The notes below the pieces were generated by a model. It had not been told where the DNA came from, ran no database searches, and saw only the letters and a list, made by a program, of their open reading frames with translations. From positions 13,682,502 through 13,746,501 of the forward strand of contig NC_035170.2 in assembly GCF_001659605.2 (NCBI RefSeq): 64,000 nucleotides of DNA. Reading direction: 5' to 3'. The position numbers were made by a program, and so were the translations under genes. Below, piece by piece: positions 24,784 to 35,290 of this stretch. Positions within the stretch are counted from its first letter, which is position 1. Every line of letters begins with the position of its first letter. This DNA is from Manihot esculenta. Its lineage: Eukaryota; Streptophyta; Magnoliopsida; Malpighiales; Euphorbiaceae.

Positions 24784-26056
24784 GGTCTGGCCAGCCACCT
24801 ATAAGAGGCCCCCAGTCCAAAAACGGGCGAGTTTTTCTCTCCATTTTAGGGCAAAGGTGAGTTCTTGCCCTCCCTTTGATGATTTTATGTTTTTCCTTCA
24901 AATTTTCATGAGTTTCCGTTTGTTTTTGAAGTTTTAAGCTTGAATCCAAGTTTTAAAGCTTGGAGACCTCCGAAGACCGTTTTCCTCCTCATCTCCAAGT
25001 TTGGGTCACATCAACCTTCGATCTTCAAGAGGTAGGTGTAGACCTTTGCTTTTGATTATGTTTTAAGTAAGTTTTAAGAGGTTTAAGGATTTATATGCAT
25101 GATATGGCTAGATCTAAGATTATAGGCTTTGAGTTTGGGTTTTGATGAATGTATGCTCCTTTTTATGTTTTGTTGTTGTTTGTTGGGGTTTAGGCTAGTT
25201 TTTTTTATGTCCCTTATGCTTGATGAGTGTGTATGCATGTTTTGGGGAAAGGATGTGAGGATTTGCGAAGTTTTGGAGGCTGAAATGCATAGGGTGGAAT
25301 CGGGTTCTGCCATTATGGAGAACCCAGGTTTGGCCGTCGAAGCAAGGTTCAGCCGCCAAAGCAAGGTTCGGCCGTCGAACCTGCCTGTGAAGGCAGCCTT
25401 TGGCCGCCTAACCTGCCCCCGAAAGGATGGACTTTCGGATCTGTGAAAGGGTTAGGCCGCCGAACCTTCCCCCTAAGGTTGGTGACTTTCGGATCTGTGG
25501 AGACCTTCGGCCGCCGAACCTGCCCCCGAAAGTGCCTGACTTTCGGATCTGTAGGGACATTCGGCCGCCAAACCTGCCGCCGAAAGTCCCCTGCCCAGCC
25601 TTTCTTTGCTTATTTTCTATGCATGTCTTGTGATGTTTTAAAGGGTTTTTGGGGAGATGTTTAGAGTATGTTGGTCCCTCATTTGAATCCACTTGTGTAG
25701 GATAGGATCAGGGAGACCGTAGAGGCCTCCAGTGAGCTAGCTGCGTCGTTGTCAGTTGAGCGTCAGGCAGAAATGAGTAGAACTAAACTAATTTATTGTT
25801 TTAAAGTAATCAAACTTTTTAGCATGTTCATGCATCACTAATACCATGTTCATGCATCACTAATACCATGTTATGTAATAGGTTGTTGCATTAGAATTCA
25901 CGAATATGATGCATTGCATAATTTACTGTTGTTGTGGATGAATATTGGATGACCCACTAGCCCTCGATATGATATGATACGATACGATATGATATGATAT
26001 GATATGGAAGTCCAGGGCTTGCCCATTCTACGCCTCTGGCACGATGCAAGGGAAAG
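24784..26056 (+). repeat. 3' LTR of element B, first piece (5'-truncated)
   Basis: It joins at GGTCTGGCCAGCC, matching 16206 onward of the 5' LTR; about 271 bases of LTR start are missing. It continues to 26056, where element D is inserted (GAAAG at 26052-26056). A 22-base TACCATGTTCATGCATCACTAA-type tandem doubling near 25840-25870 is not in the 5' LTR. Confidence 0.88.
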
Positions 26057-26855
26057 TGATACGGATCCAATAGGACAGATTTCTAACAATACTGTGGAGC
26101 AAACTTATATCATTCAAATGGATCTAAAAGGAGTTCAAAATCATATCCATATAATCCATATACATTTGGGGCGTGTTTCAACTCATATGGGGCAGATTTG
26201 GTGCAACACTTGCAATCATAGGCTTAGGGAGTCTAATCAAACCTATGGGTCAAAACTACATAAAGTGAAGCCTAAAGTGAAGATCAAGAAAGGGTTTTGT
26301 GAAGATTCAGCCTTGTTATGATGGGCTTGCTATGTTTTATTATTTAAACACTTGTTTTATTTTAGTTTTGTTTGGGCTTGTATTCTAGCCATATTTTATC
26401 TTTTAAGTTTTAGAGTGTTGGGCCATGTTTTGCCCTTATGTTTTAATACTTATGTGTTATTGTAGTGTATGATTGGGCTTGGGCCTTATGTGTTTTAGTC
26501 AGGTCCAAGAAGAGTGTCTTAGGGTTTTATTTGTTTTTCTCCTTACTATATAAGGATAAGAAACAATTGTAAGAGGTAGCTTTTAATCAAAATTTTAGAA
26601 TTCTTTTCATGCCTTTGGCGTGTAATGCTTTGAGTGAGAGTGAAGATTTGCTTTCATCAATTGCACCAGGAATCTTGGCTTACTTATCAACTATTCGTTG
26701 TGGCGTTTGTCAGATTCTCATCTAAATCCTTCGATCATTGGTGTTTCAACTTCTCTAAGTGTGGAGTGCCATAGGAGGTGGGTTTATCAAATCTTTGGAT
26801 TCCATATCTACTTGTGCGTGTGGGTTTAAGGCTTGTGCCATAGGGTTCCGCGTCA
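26057..26855 (+). repeat. 5' LTR of element D
   Basis: TGATACGGATCC...TCCGCGTCA. A TATA-type ACTATATAAGG at about 26546-26556 is followed by the transcribed region. It is paired with 29044-29894. Confidence 0.9.
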
Positions 26856-26857
26856 GT

Positions 26858-26870
26858 TGGTATCAGAGCC
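26858..26870 (+). promoter_or_regulatory. Primer-binding site of element D
   Basis: TGGTATCAGAGCC lies two bases downstream of the 5' LTR and is complementary to initiator tRNA-Met. Confidence 0.9.
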
Positions 26871-27928
26871 AAAGTGAGGTAAATTCTTATTTATTTCAGG
26901 ATCTAGAGTTTTTTTTTTAGTTTTCTTTTCTTCGTTATTGATTTCGGTGAAAGTTTTTGTATTCATGACTGCACCTTCTTGATAAATTATCACATAATCT
27001 CTTTTGGAAGAAAAATTAGAAATCCAAAAAAAAAACGAAAAAAAAAAATCGCCTTTGCCATATTTATCTTGATCTGGCCGAAATTGTGATATGCTTCCTT
27101 TTTTATCTATATTTCCTTACCTATCTCAATTGATTATTGTAGTTTATGGGAATCAAGTTTGAATTTTGAATTGGGTTGAATCCAGATTAGGAGACAAAAG
27201 AAATCTGCCTATTTCTTAAGGTGCACATTTAAGGCAACTGCATCTAAATCGATTTGATGTCAAATCCTTCTTTTAAAACCAGAATTTTCGTCCATGTTTC
27301 TGATCTGAGTGAAATTTACGTTTTTCTTTTCTGATTCTATTTGTGGGGTTTTGATACTTTCCTTTTTGGGTAGATTTAGATAGATCCATATTTAATTTGC
27401 TTTGAAGTGAATTAAATTCAAACTTTTATTCAGGTTCGTTTTTTTTATTTGAATTCTAAGTTTCTTTTTTTGGTTTAAACTTGCTTTTGCTTCCTTGATA
27501 TTGCTAGAGTATTTTTTGCTTGGGTCTATACTCTAGGTGATATTTTTCAAGTAGCACAAAGCCTAGTTCGTGTGTTACTTTCCAAATTGTCAGTGTCTTC
27601 TTTCTAGTTTTGCGCATTTCCTTCTTTCTTTAGGATTTCTTCTTTGTTTCGTTAAACGCACCTTGTGGTTGGTTGGTTGATCTTAGTTTCTGAAGTGCAA
27701 TTGAAGAATCAGCAAAAGAGTGGTAAGAGTGCAAACACTTGAGTGCTTTTATTTCTGACACCATATTTGCTAGTGCTCTTCAAAAAATCAGTTAGTGGTG
27801 AGTTTAGAAAGATTTATAAGACTCTTGAGAGGTTGACTGAAACTATGGAGAGTTTGAATGTCTCATAAGCTTTCACTTCTACAAGAATACCTCAAAGAAC
27901 TCTTAATTGCAATAATGACTGTGATGAT

Positions 27929-29188
27929 TTGAATGTGTTTGTTGATAATGTGTTGTTTGTTGATAATGTGTTGCTTGCTGAACATGGTGAGATGCTTGTT
28001 GCTAGGCGTGCTCTGAATATGCAGGTTAAGGAAGAAAGCCTAGAACAACGGAAAAACATATTTCACACTAGGTGTTTGGTTAATGGAAAAGTGTGTACTC
28101 TCATTATTGATGGAGGTAGTTATACAAATGTGGCTAGTGTGTATATGGTGGAGAAATTGGGCTTGGCTTCTATTAAACACCCTAAGTCATACATATTGCA
28201 ATGGTTGAATGATTGTGGTGAGGTTAGGGTTACATGCCAAGTGGTTATACCATTTTCTATTGGTAGGTACAAGGATGAGATCTTGTGTGATGTGGTACCT
28301 ATGCAGGCAAGCCATATGTTGTTGGGTAGACCGTGGCAATATGATAGAAAGGTGCAACATGATGGGTTCAATAACAAGTACTCCTTCACTCATGAAGGAC
28401 AGAAGGTTATACTTGCTCCTTTATCACTTGAAGAGGTATATGCTGATCAAATAAAGATGCTGGAGAGGGAGAGGGAGGCTTCAGCCTTGGCCACAAAGGG
28501 GAATGAGAGCTTGAGTTATGCGGAAAAAATGAGAGAAAAGAGTGAGTTTGAGGGTAAAGAGGCTGGAAAAGAATCAAGACTAGTTCAAGGAGGGAAGATA
28601 GAGAAAGAAAAGGAGAAAGAAGAGGCTAAAGATCCAATATCAACTTCCATAGAAATTGAAATTGAAGAGGAAGTTGTAATGCATGAAGTTAATGTAGTTG
28701 TTGCTGAAAATTCCATCAATGAGCTTATAGAAGAGGTTGTGAATGATGGTGGACATGGGGAGCACGCGATTGATGAGGTGAAGGAGGCGAATGAGACTGT
28801 TTTGAAAGTTGTAGAGGAGAATGGGTTACATCCTCAGGATCTTTCTATGACTAATATTTTTATGCCTAGTTCATTTGTTCTTGTTGTGCAGGTTGTTGAT
28901 GAAAACATCCATTACGAAAGTTTTATGCTATTTTCACCTATTCAAGAGGAGGTCTTTGAAGATGCATTGGTTCCTAAAGCTTCCCTTCCTGACATAAATA
29001 TCAGCAAGATTCGAGGACGAATCTTTTTTAAAGAAAGAGGGAATGATACGGATCCAATAGAACAGATTTCTAACAATACTGTGGAGCAAACTTATATCAT
29101 TCAAATGGATATAAAAGGAGTTCAAAATCATATCCATATAATCCATATACATTTGGGGCGTGTTTCAACTCATATGGAGCAGATTTAG
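27929..29188 (+). CDS. Retropepsin-like protein of element D, 419 aa, uninterrupted
   Basis: Residues about 45-175 form an aspartic-protease-like domain: IIDGGSYTNVAS carries the catalytic DGG/S triad variant, followed by LQWLNDCGEV and the closing LLGRPWQYDRKV block. Residues 185-265 are rich in Glu/Lys and probably coiled or disordered. The last part runs through the polypurine tract and 20-odd codons into the 3' LTR. In complete relatives this protease is followed by RT-RNase H-integrase; here those are deleted without breaking the frame. Upstream of 27929 a short gag-like remnant is readable but closed by a stop near 27868. The start codon shown is the first ATG of the open frame and is uncertain. 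Whether protein is made is unknown. Confidence 0.7.
   Translation: MNVFVDNVLFVDNVLLAEHGEMLVARRALNMQVKEESLEQRKNIFHTRCLVNGKVCTLIIDGGSYTNVASVYMVEKLGLASIKHPKSYILQWLNDCGEVRVTCQVVIPFSIGRYKDEILCDVVPMQASHMLLGRPWQYDRKVQHDGFNNKYSFTHEGQKVILAPLSLEEVYADQIKMLEREREASALATKGNESLSYAEKMREKSEFEGKEAGKESRLVQGGKIEKEKEKEEAKDPISTSIEIEIEEEVVMHEVNVVVAENSINELIEEVVNDGGHGEHAIDEVKEANETVLKVVEENGLHPQDLSMTNIFMPSSFVLVVQVVDENIHYESFMLFSPIQEEVFEDALVPKASLPDINISKIRGRIFFKERGNDTDPIEQISNNTVEQTYIIQMDIKGVQNHIHIIHIHLGRVSTHMEQI
29031..29043 (+). promoter_or_regulatory. Polypurine tract of element D
   Basis: AAGAAAGAGGGAA directly before the 3' LTR, preceded by the CGAGGACGAATC word common before the purine tract of plant Ty3 elements. 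Confidence 0.8.
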
Positions 29189-29894
29189 TGCAACACTTGC
29201 AATCATAGGCTTAGGGAGTCTAATCAAACCTATGGGCCAAAACTACATAAAGGGAAGCCTAAAGTGAAGATCAAGAAAGGGTTTTGTGAAGATTCAGCTT
29301 TGTTATGATGGGCTTGCTATGTTTTATTATTTAAACACTTGTTTTATTTTAGCTTTGTTTGGGCTTGTATTCTAGCCATATTTTATCTTTTAAGTTTTAG
29401 AGTGTTGGGCCATGTTTTGGGCTTATGTTTTAATACTTATGTGTTATTTTAGTATGTGATTGGGCTTGGACCTTATGTGTTTAAGTCAGGTCCAAGAAGA
29501 GTGTTTTAGGGTTTTATTTGTTTTTCTCCTTACTATATAAGGATAAGAAACAATTATAAGAGGTAACTTTTAATCAAAATTTCAAAATTCTTTTCATGCC
29601 TTTGGCGTGTAATGCTTACTTTTAATCAAAATTTCAAAATTCTTTTCATGCCTTTGGCGTGTAATGCTTTGAGTGAGAGTGAGGATGTGCTTTCATCAAT
29701 TGCACCAGAAATCTTGGCTTACTTATCAACTATTCGTTGTGGCGTTTGTCAGATTCTCATCTAAATCCTTCGATCATTGGTGTTTCAGCTTCTCTAAGTG
29801 TGGGGTGCCATAGGAGATGGGTTTATCAAATCTTTGGATTCCATATCTACTTGTGCGTGTGGGTTTGAGGCTTGTACCATAGGGTTCCGCGTCA
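29044..29894 (+). repeat. 3' LTR of element D, with internal 52-bp tandem duplication
   Basis: It matches the 5' LTR but is 52 bases longer: ACTTTTAATCAAAATTTC...GTAATGCTT occurs twice in a row (about 29567-29618 and 29619-29670). Otherwise there are only scattered substitutions. Confidence 0.92.
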
Positions 29895-29899
29895 GAAAG

Positions 29900-30591
29900 A
29901 CCAGGGCTTGCCTATTCTACGCCCCTGGCACAGTTGGACATGTTATGTTATGTTTAAGAGGAAGTCCTGAGGAGCTCCGTCGAGGGCCGGGCATTATTTG
30001 GATATGTAGAGGGTTATTGGTGATAAGTCCATCCTTGATGTGTATTGTTTGTGATGTGAGGCATTTCATGAGAGCATATGTTTATTTAACTATTTTTATG
30101 GTTCTACTCACTAGGCTCTTGTAGCTTATCCTTTTCCCCTAACCCCAGGTTTGCATGGGTCAAGTTTAGCTCGGAAAGTCGGCTAGAGGCGAGTATAGTT
30201 TATGTAATATATAGTAGTGGACATGTAATATGTAATGGATAGATTTGTGCCTTGCCCTAGTTTATGTTTTTGTAAAATCCCTGTGAATATGATTATTATG
30301 TAACATTTTTTAATGATGAGTTATGTTAATCCAAGCTGAATGTATATGATGTTGACCATACTAGAGCATTTGATGAGGGCTCTAGTGTGGGTTTTATGTT
30401 TACAGTTTATGATGAATGCACAGGTCGAGCTTGGTATATGAAAAGTTTAACATTTTTTTATGAAAATGTATGTTCATGTATGGGATTTTATCAGGTACAC
30501 ATGATGCATAGTAGACTTGCTACGAGTTCCGACGACCTTAAGTCGACCTGAATCCTAGCGCCGGTAGCATTTCGATTTCCGGGTCGTTACA
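29900..30591 (+). repeat. 3' LTR of element B, second piece
   Basis: It resumes after element D's duplication with ACCAGGGCTTGCC and runs to CGTTACA at 30591, matching 17455-18148 of the 5' LTR. It is followed by B's duplication CTAGC (30592-30596). Confidence 0.9.
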
Positions 30592-30646
30592 CTAGCGGAA
30601 CCCACCTTGTGACTTGGCCTGGCGGAACCCGCCTTGTGGCCTCTTC
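30592..30646. repeat. 79-bp tandem array, right part
   Basis: CTAGCGGAACCCACCTTGTG... continues the unit that was cut at 15929, in correct phase, and ends after one more GGCGGAACCCGCCTTGTGG word. Confidence 0.85.
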
Positions 30647-30959
30647 TTGTCTCCTTAATCTCGTTTCTTATTACTGAAGAACACAACATATGAAAATACC
30701 TTGTTAATTTTATTATTGAAAGAATTCCCTTATGTTATAAATATACCAAGAGTAGGGAATCACTCAACTCTCCAACTTGGCTAGATTATAAAACTTTTGA
30801 AAAAATGACCTCCGGGGCTTTTTAAAGATCTTTTTCAACTTATCGGAATGGCAATTACATTTGTAGTCTACTTACTTACCTTGATCATCCCTAGGTTCTT
30901 CTATTATGATATATATAACCCAGGTTCTCAATCAGGGGTGATTTTGAGAGTTATTTTCT

Positions 30960-32274
30960 CGAGCTCAGATCTCCTTTCTTCCTTACCCTTCTTGGTGAAT
31001 TTTCAAACAGTGTCATCCCTTATCAGCCTCTCGATCTCATCCTTTAGTTGCCGACATTCTTCTATAGTATGACTATGATCTTCGTGGAAGGCGGAAGTAC
31101 TTAGTCTTGTCTCATTTTTCTGCTTTCTCGGGGTTAAGCTTGGGTGGCCGCCTGATTTCTTTATCATTTTTTCTAATCCACATTAAAATATGAGTCTGTG
31201 AATCATTCAACGAAGTGTAATTCTTATACTTACTTTGATCATCCTTCCTTCGAGAGATGGGATAAATCTTGTGATCTCCTTCATGTCCTCGCTTCTCAAG
31301 CTTTTGACTTTGCTTTTGATTTGCCCTTTTGTCCTCTTTTAACGCTTGGACTTCATCATCCAGCCTGATATACTTCTGAGGTTTGTCTATCAGCTGTTGA
31401 TACGTTGCAGCTGGATTTTTAATCAAGAAATCCATGAATTTAATGTTGTGGGTTTCTTTCTTTAATATTTAACACGCTATCTTATGATTTAATTCTTCCA
31501 CCTATATAACTTCTGCATTGAATCGTGAGATAAAATTCCTTAAAGACTGTCCTTGGCGGATCTTCTGAAAGTCAAAGAAAAGCTTTTTAGGAGGTATGCA
31601 AGTAATAAATCTGGATTTAAATTGCGTAGCAAACTGTGTAAAATTTTGAATTAAATCTGAGCTTAGATATTGGTACCATTTCTAAGCCAAACTTATAAGT
31701 GTTGATGGAAACACTCGGCACAATACAAAATCGTTAGCATCCTGAAGTTGCATAGTCATCCTGAAAATCGCTAGTGGCTTCTAAGATCTGTTGTTCCATC
31801 ATACTTGTCCAAACTAGGCAGTTTGAACTTAGTTGGAAAGGTTTCTGCTAAAATTATTTCGAAAGAGGCGAGGCACCATCTAGGCTGAAGTCTTCCTCTT
31901 GTTCCTTTTGGTACATTTGCACAGCTCATACTAGTTTCTAATCTATGCCCTTTAAAGCTTCATCTAATTCATCTTTAGACTCGGTTTCTTCTTTAGGCCG
32001 CCTCCCGGCCACTTCTGTTCGAGTCCCGGGGGTGTTAACAGAGGCTTCCTCCCTTCTTTCAAGAGCCATATTTGATGCCTTCTCCCGAGTCTTATATTGT
32101 CCAAGGGTAGCCTGCAACTTTTGTATGTACTGGAATATTTATTCGTTGGTTAAAGTATTGAGGTCTACTTCATTGACTACTGGGGGTGTATTTTCTCTAT
32201 TGTCAAAGGCGGAAGAAACGATGACACTTTCGTTGGTAACAATATTAGCAGTAGCTCACAAACTACCGACCATT
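30960..32274 (-). pseudogene. Tat-type Ty3 gag remnant
   Basis: Minus-strand reading gives a start at about 32274, a QKLQATLGQY helix, then the LDKYDGTTD block at about 31780-31830. The Retrotrans_gag core follows (QKIRQGQSLRNFISRFNAEV, about 31500-31570), then the open piece 31112-31435 with the YQQLIDKPQKYIRLDDEVQA block. A C-terminal His/Cys motif (FHEDHSHTIEECRQLKDEI) lies at about 31010-31085. At least five stops (for example within the core and after V of the FNAEV block) and one or two frame changes make it a fossil. This arrangement is typical of Tat/Ogre relatives. The 79-bp array lies directly downstream on the same strand. Confidence 0.75.
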
Positions 32275-32469
32275 TAGAGAGTGAAAGGAGAGAGAAGGGT
32301 TTCTCTTCGAGAAATTGAGTAGGAGACCTGACGTAATTCAAATGAATAGAGAGCATTCAAGAGATTCCCTACAACGGAATCAAATAATATTGCTGAGATT
32401 AGATTGATGACGTGGTCAGAAGAGAGATGCATTGTGATTGGCTGGACCTGCGAGAAAGAGAATATGAGG

Positions 32470-32938
32470 TGGTGGTAGGTGTATACGGCAGTCACTCTGA
32501 CGCTCAAGTCAGTAAGCTGTAGAATAGAAAGAATACAATGGATTGCTTAGAATTTGAATAGTATGAGAAAATAGCGTACCTTTACTTCTGTGATCCTTCT
32601 CCTTTTATACTGTAAGATGGTGGAAATAAATATGATATTTTTTGATAATCCAGCGATGATATGGTTGGTTGCTTGATATGGGCCATCAGCAACTAACAGG
32701 TTGGTAATCTCGCAATTAGAGGCGTAATGGATGTACGTTGGATTGTACTTGACAATAGTAACTTTGTGTAAAGACTCGCACTGTCGACGTTAGGATAGGT
32801 CTTTGAGAATAAACCGAGTATTAGGATATTCAAGTCTACCTTGGACTAGACTATATTTCTTACTTATTATACTTTTGCCATATGTCCTAGTCCCGAGGTG
32901 ACAAGTCATGGATTGTTTTGGGAAATTGTTATGTAACA
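32470..32938 (-). repeat. Probable LTR of the Tat-type element
   Basis: The minus strand begins TGTTACATAAC at 32938, has a TATA box (CAGTATAAAAGG, 32602-32612 on plus) and the word CTGACTTGAGCGTCAGAGTG near 32490-32515, which is characteristic of the end region of Tat-type LTRs. The gag start lies 200 bases further. No second LTR copy is in the window, so the boundaries are inferred. Confidence 0.5.
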
Positions 32939-33814
32939 TCACAAAGCAATTGTGTAATGCGTACTATATAATAAAACAACTTTTTTAATTTATCACTATT
33001 ATTTTTCTATGATATATGATTCATTAAACATTCATTTCATATGATATATATTCCAAAAAAAAACCTATAAAAAAATTATCAAAATTCAATTTCATATACT
33101 TTAGTTTTTTAAAAAATTATGATAATTATTTAAAAATACATTAAGAATATTGATTTTTTAAAAAAAATTTAATGGAGGATCAATGCACTAAATAACAACT
33201 TGTAGCTCCTCTTTTCTTTCTACAAAGGCGAAGATACTCGAATTTGAAACTTTTTTACTCCCTCACCTTTGAAGCCTTTATTTAAGAGATATATTTTTTT
33301 TATAATAAAAAGTTTTTAAAATTTAAAAATTTTAAATTGATATTAAAACAAAGTGAGATTTTTTAAAACAAAATTTTTGGAGGTTCTTATAAATCTCTAA
33401 AACTCTCCAATTTCAACTCACTAAACTGGTGGCCGAAGAAGCCTTTTTATTAAAAATATCTAAATACTTTAAAAATTATTTTATTTTTATTTTTTTCAAA
33501 ACAATAATAACTAATTAAGATGTAAAAACTATAAAACACCCTATTTTATAAAATTATACTTTATAAAATATTACTTCACTCTACTCTATCTCGTTCTGCA
33601 CAACGCCAAAACCAACACATTAAGAATATTGAGTTGATGATACATCAAACATCAAACAAATATAGATGATAGGATTGTATAGTTGCAAGTATTTGTAGGC
33701 ATCTGATGTGTATTTGTTACGAGTGAAGTGAGATATTCTTTTGTATTCTAATTGCTTCTAAGTATTTTTGTGTTGTGATGTGGAAATTGTTGTCCCCCGT
33801 CATTCTACCATCCA

Positions 33815-33839
33815 AATAATAATAATAATAATAATAATA
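33815..33839. repeat. (AAT)n microsatellite
   Basis: Eight AAT triplets in a row; ordinary plant microsatellite. Confidence 0.95.
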
Positions 33840-34289
33840 GGCTCCACCTTTGAAATATTGGTATCACTTATTTTATGAATATTTTCATATCTCAAGTGGG
33901 ACATATTATATTTACAACTACACAACTGAATAATTGGTTTTGTGGGCCATTATTAATTTGCAGAAAAGGACCTCTATTTTCCGAAATATTGTTGTTCCTT
34001 CTAGACAAGGACATCCCATTTCTTTCTTTCTTTTTTTTTAGTTATATATATATTTAACCCTTGATTTTTACCATAGTTTTTTAATTATCTATAAATTCAA
34101 AAGCTTTTGCTACTTTATATTATTTTTTATTTAAATATAAGAGAAATTTATAGGTTTAATGTTCAATTTTTATATTTTTATTTGAATTAATCTAAAAATT
34201 TTAAATTCATCTCAATTTGGTGTAAAAATTAAGAATATTAACTTTCTCATTTTTAAGATAAATTAAGAAATCAAGATGTTTAGTAGGAT

Positions 34290-34760
34290 GAGTAGTATTC
34301 GGTTCAAATTAAAAAAATTATCGAACCGAATTAATTTAAAAATTCGATTTAATTTTTTATTTATTTTAGTTCCGTTCGTTTTTAATTTTAAAAATTTTGG
34401 TTATTTCAGTTCGGTTCGGTTTTGATTAAAAAGAAATTTAAAAATCGAATCTAATCGATTAGTGATAATAATATATTATTTTTAATAATATAGAGAGATT
34501 AAATTATATTAAAATTAAAATATTTCAATTAAATTTTAAAATATTAAAAATAAAGTGTAAAAAATAAAAAAATTATTAAAAATTAAAATGAATCAAACCA
34601 AATTAAATCGAATCGAATCAGACAGGTTCAATTTGATTTAATTTTTGATCAAAATCAATTTGATTTAATTTTTATAAATATTAAATTTTTAATTTTTAAT
34701 TTATTCTGTTTGATTCGGTTTTAAATCGAACCGATCGAATTATCACCGAATATTTAGCTC
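34290..34760. repeat. Foldback/MITE-like element with ATTCGGT-containing inverted ends
   Basis: The left end TATTCGGTTCAAATT... with CGAACCGAATTAA is mirrored at the right end by ...CGAACCGATCGAATTATCACCGAATA. The interior is full of TTCGGTTCGGTT/AACCGAA words in both directions. No coding capacity. Similar CGGTTCGG foldback repeats are common in eudicot introns and spacers. Family unnamed here. Confidence 0.5.
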
Positions 34761-35029
34761 TAAAAATCATGGGATTGATTTTCTTTATTTTTATTAAATA
34801 AATCAATCAAAAAATTGACTATTGAACTTAAATTGAAACTTTTTTATTAATTTATAAATTGAGCTTCTCAATAAACATATGAATGAATAGTGAGATTAAT
34901 TAATATATTTTTTAAAATATTATAATTATTTTGATCTATTTTTTTTAAATTAATAAATTATTTAATGAGTTTTCTATAAGCTAAATATCAATATTTAAAA
35001 AGAATACTTTTGCAAAAAATAATTACCTG

Positions 35030-35290
35030 AAAAAGCAGCATCAATGTGAAAGTGTGTTTGTGATTGGCGGAGCAAAATCATTAATAAATCAAAGCAAATG
35101 GGGTTAGGTGGGTCCCAGACCGATGATGCTCTTCTTGACCTGTCAACACCAATCTTCTTCTTTACGCTCCAAGGCACGTGCACTACTAATTTTAGATAGA
35201 AACCAGTGGGCCCCTCAGTGCTAAAGCCTTCTCCTTCTCTTATTACGTCATCATTTTATTTCCCTTCAAGATGAAGAGCCCTACTCTCTT
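35030..35290. promoter_or_regulatory. GC-richer island with G-box and TGACG-type words
   Basis: It stands out from the AT-rich surroundings. It contains a palindromic G-box (GGCACGTGCAC near 35171-35181), TTACGTCATC near 35240 and several purine/pyrimidine tracts. It could be a relic promoter or a conserved enhancer; no adjoining gene is visible on either side. Confidence 0.3.

Larger units (their letters stand above)
26057..29894 (+). mobile_element. Element D: non-autonomous Ty3-type LTR element with a protease-only ORF
   Basis: LTRs are 26057-26855 (799 bp) and 29044-29894 (851 bp), with perfect GAAAG duplications at 26052-26056 and 29895-29899. The interior is 2188 bp with a tRNA-iMet primer site, about 1 kb of non-coding leader, one ORF (27929-29188) and a polypurine tract. 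RT, RNase H, integrase and a complete gag are absent. The retropepsin type (LLGRPWQYDRKV) belongs to plant Ty3 elements; closer lineage not decided. It is inserted in the 3' LTR of B. Confidence 0.92.
15935..30591 (+). mobile_element. Element B: Tekay/Del-type chromovirus, plus strand, with two nested insertions
   Basis: It is bounded by CTAGC duplications at 15930-15934 and 30592-30596. It contains the 5' LTR (15935-18148), primer site, gag, solo LTR C (19993-22273), protease-RT-RNase H-integrase remains to 24783, a truncated 3' LTR (24784-26056 and 29900-30591) and element D (26057-29894). A deletion removed the integrase C-terminus, any chromodomain, the polypurine tract and about the first 270 bases of the 3' LTR. 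The matching flanks show that these changes happened after insertion. Confidence 0.92.

Noticed and set aside
29798..30124. 108-aa ORF spanning the element D/LTR B border
   Set aside because: It crosses a transposon junction and has no recognisable protein pattern.
30848..32277. Plus-strand ORFs at 30848-31072 and 31945-32277
   Set aside because: They lie antisense to the Tat gag remnant, which has clear gag motifs on the other strand.
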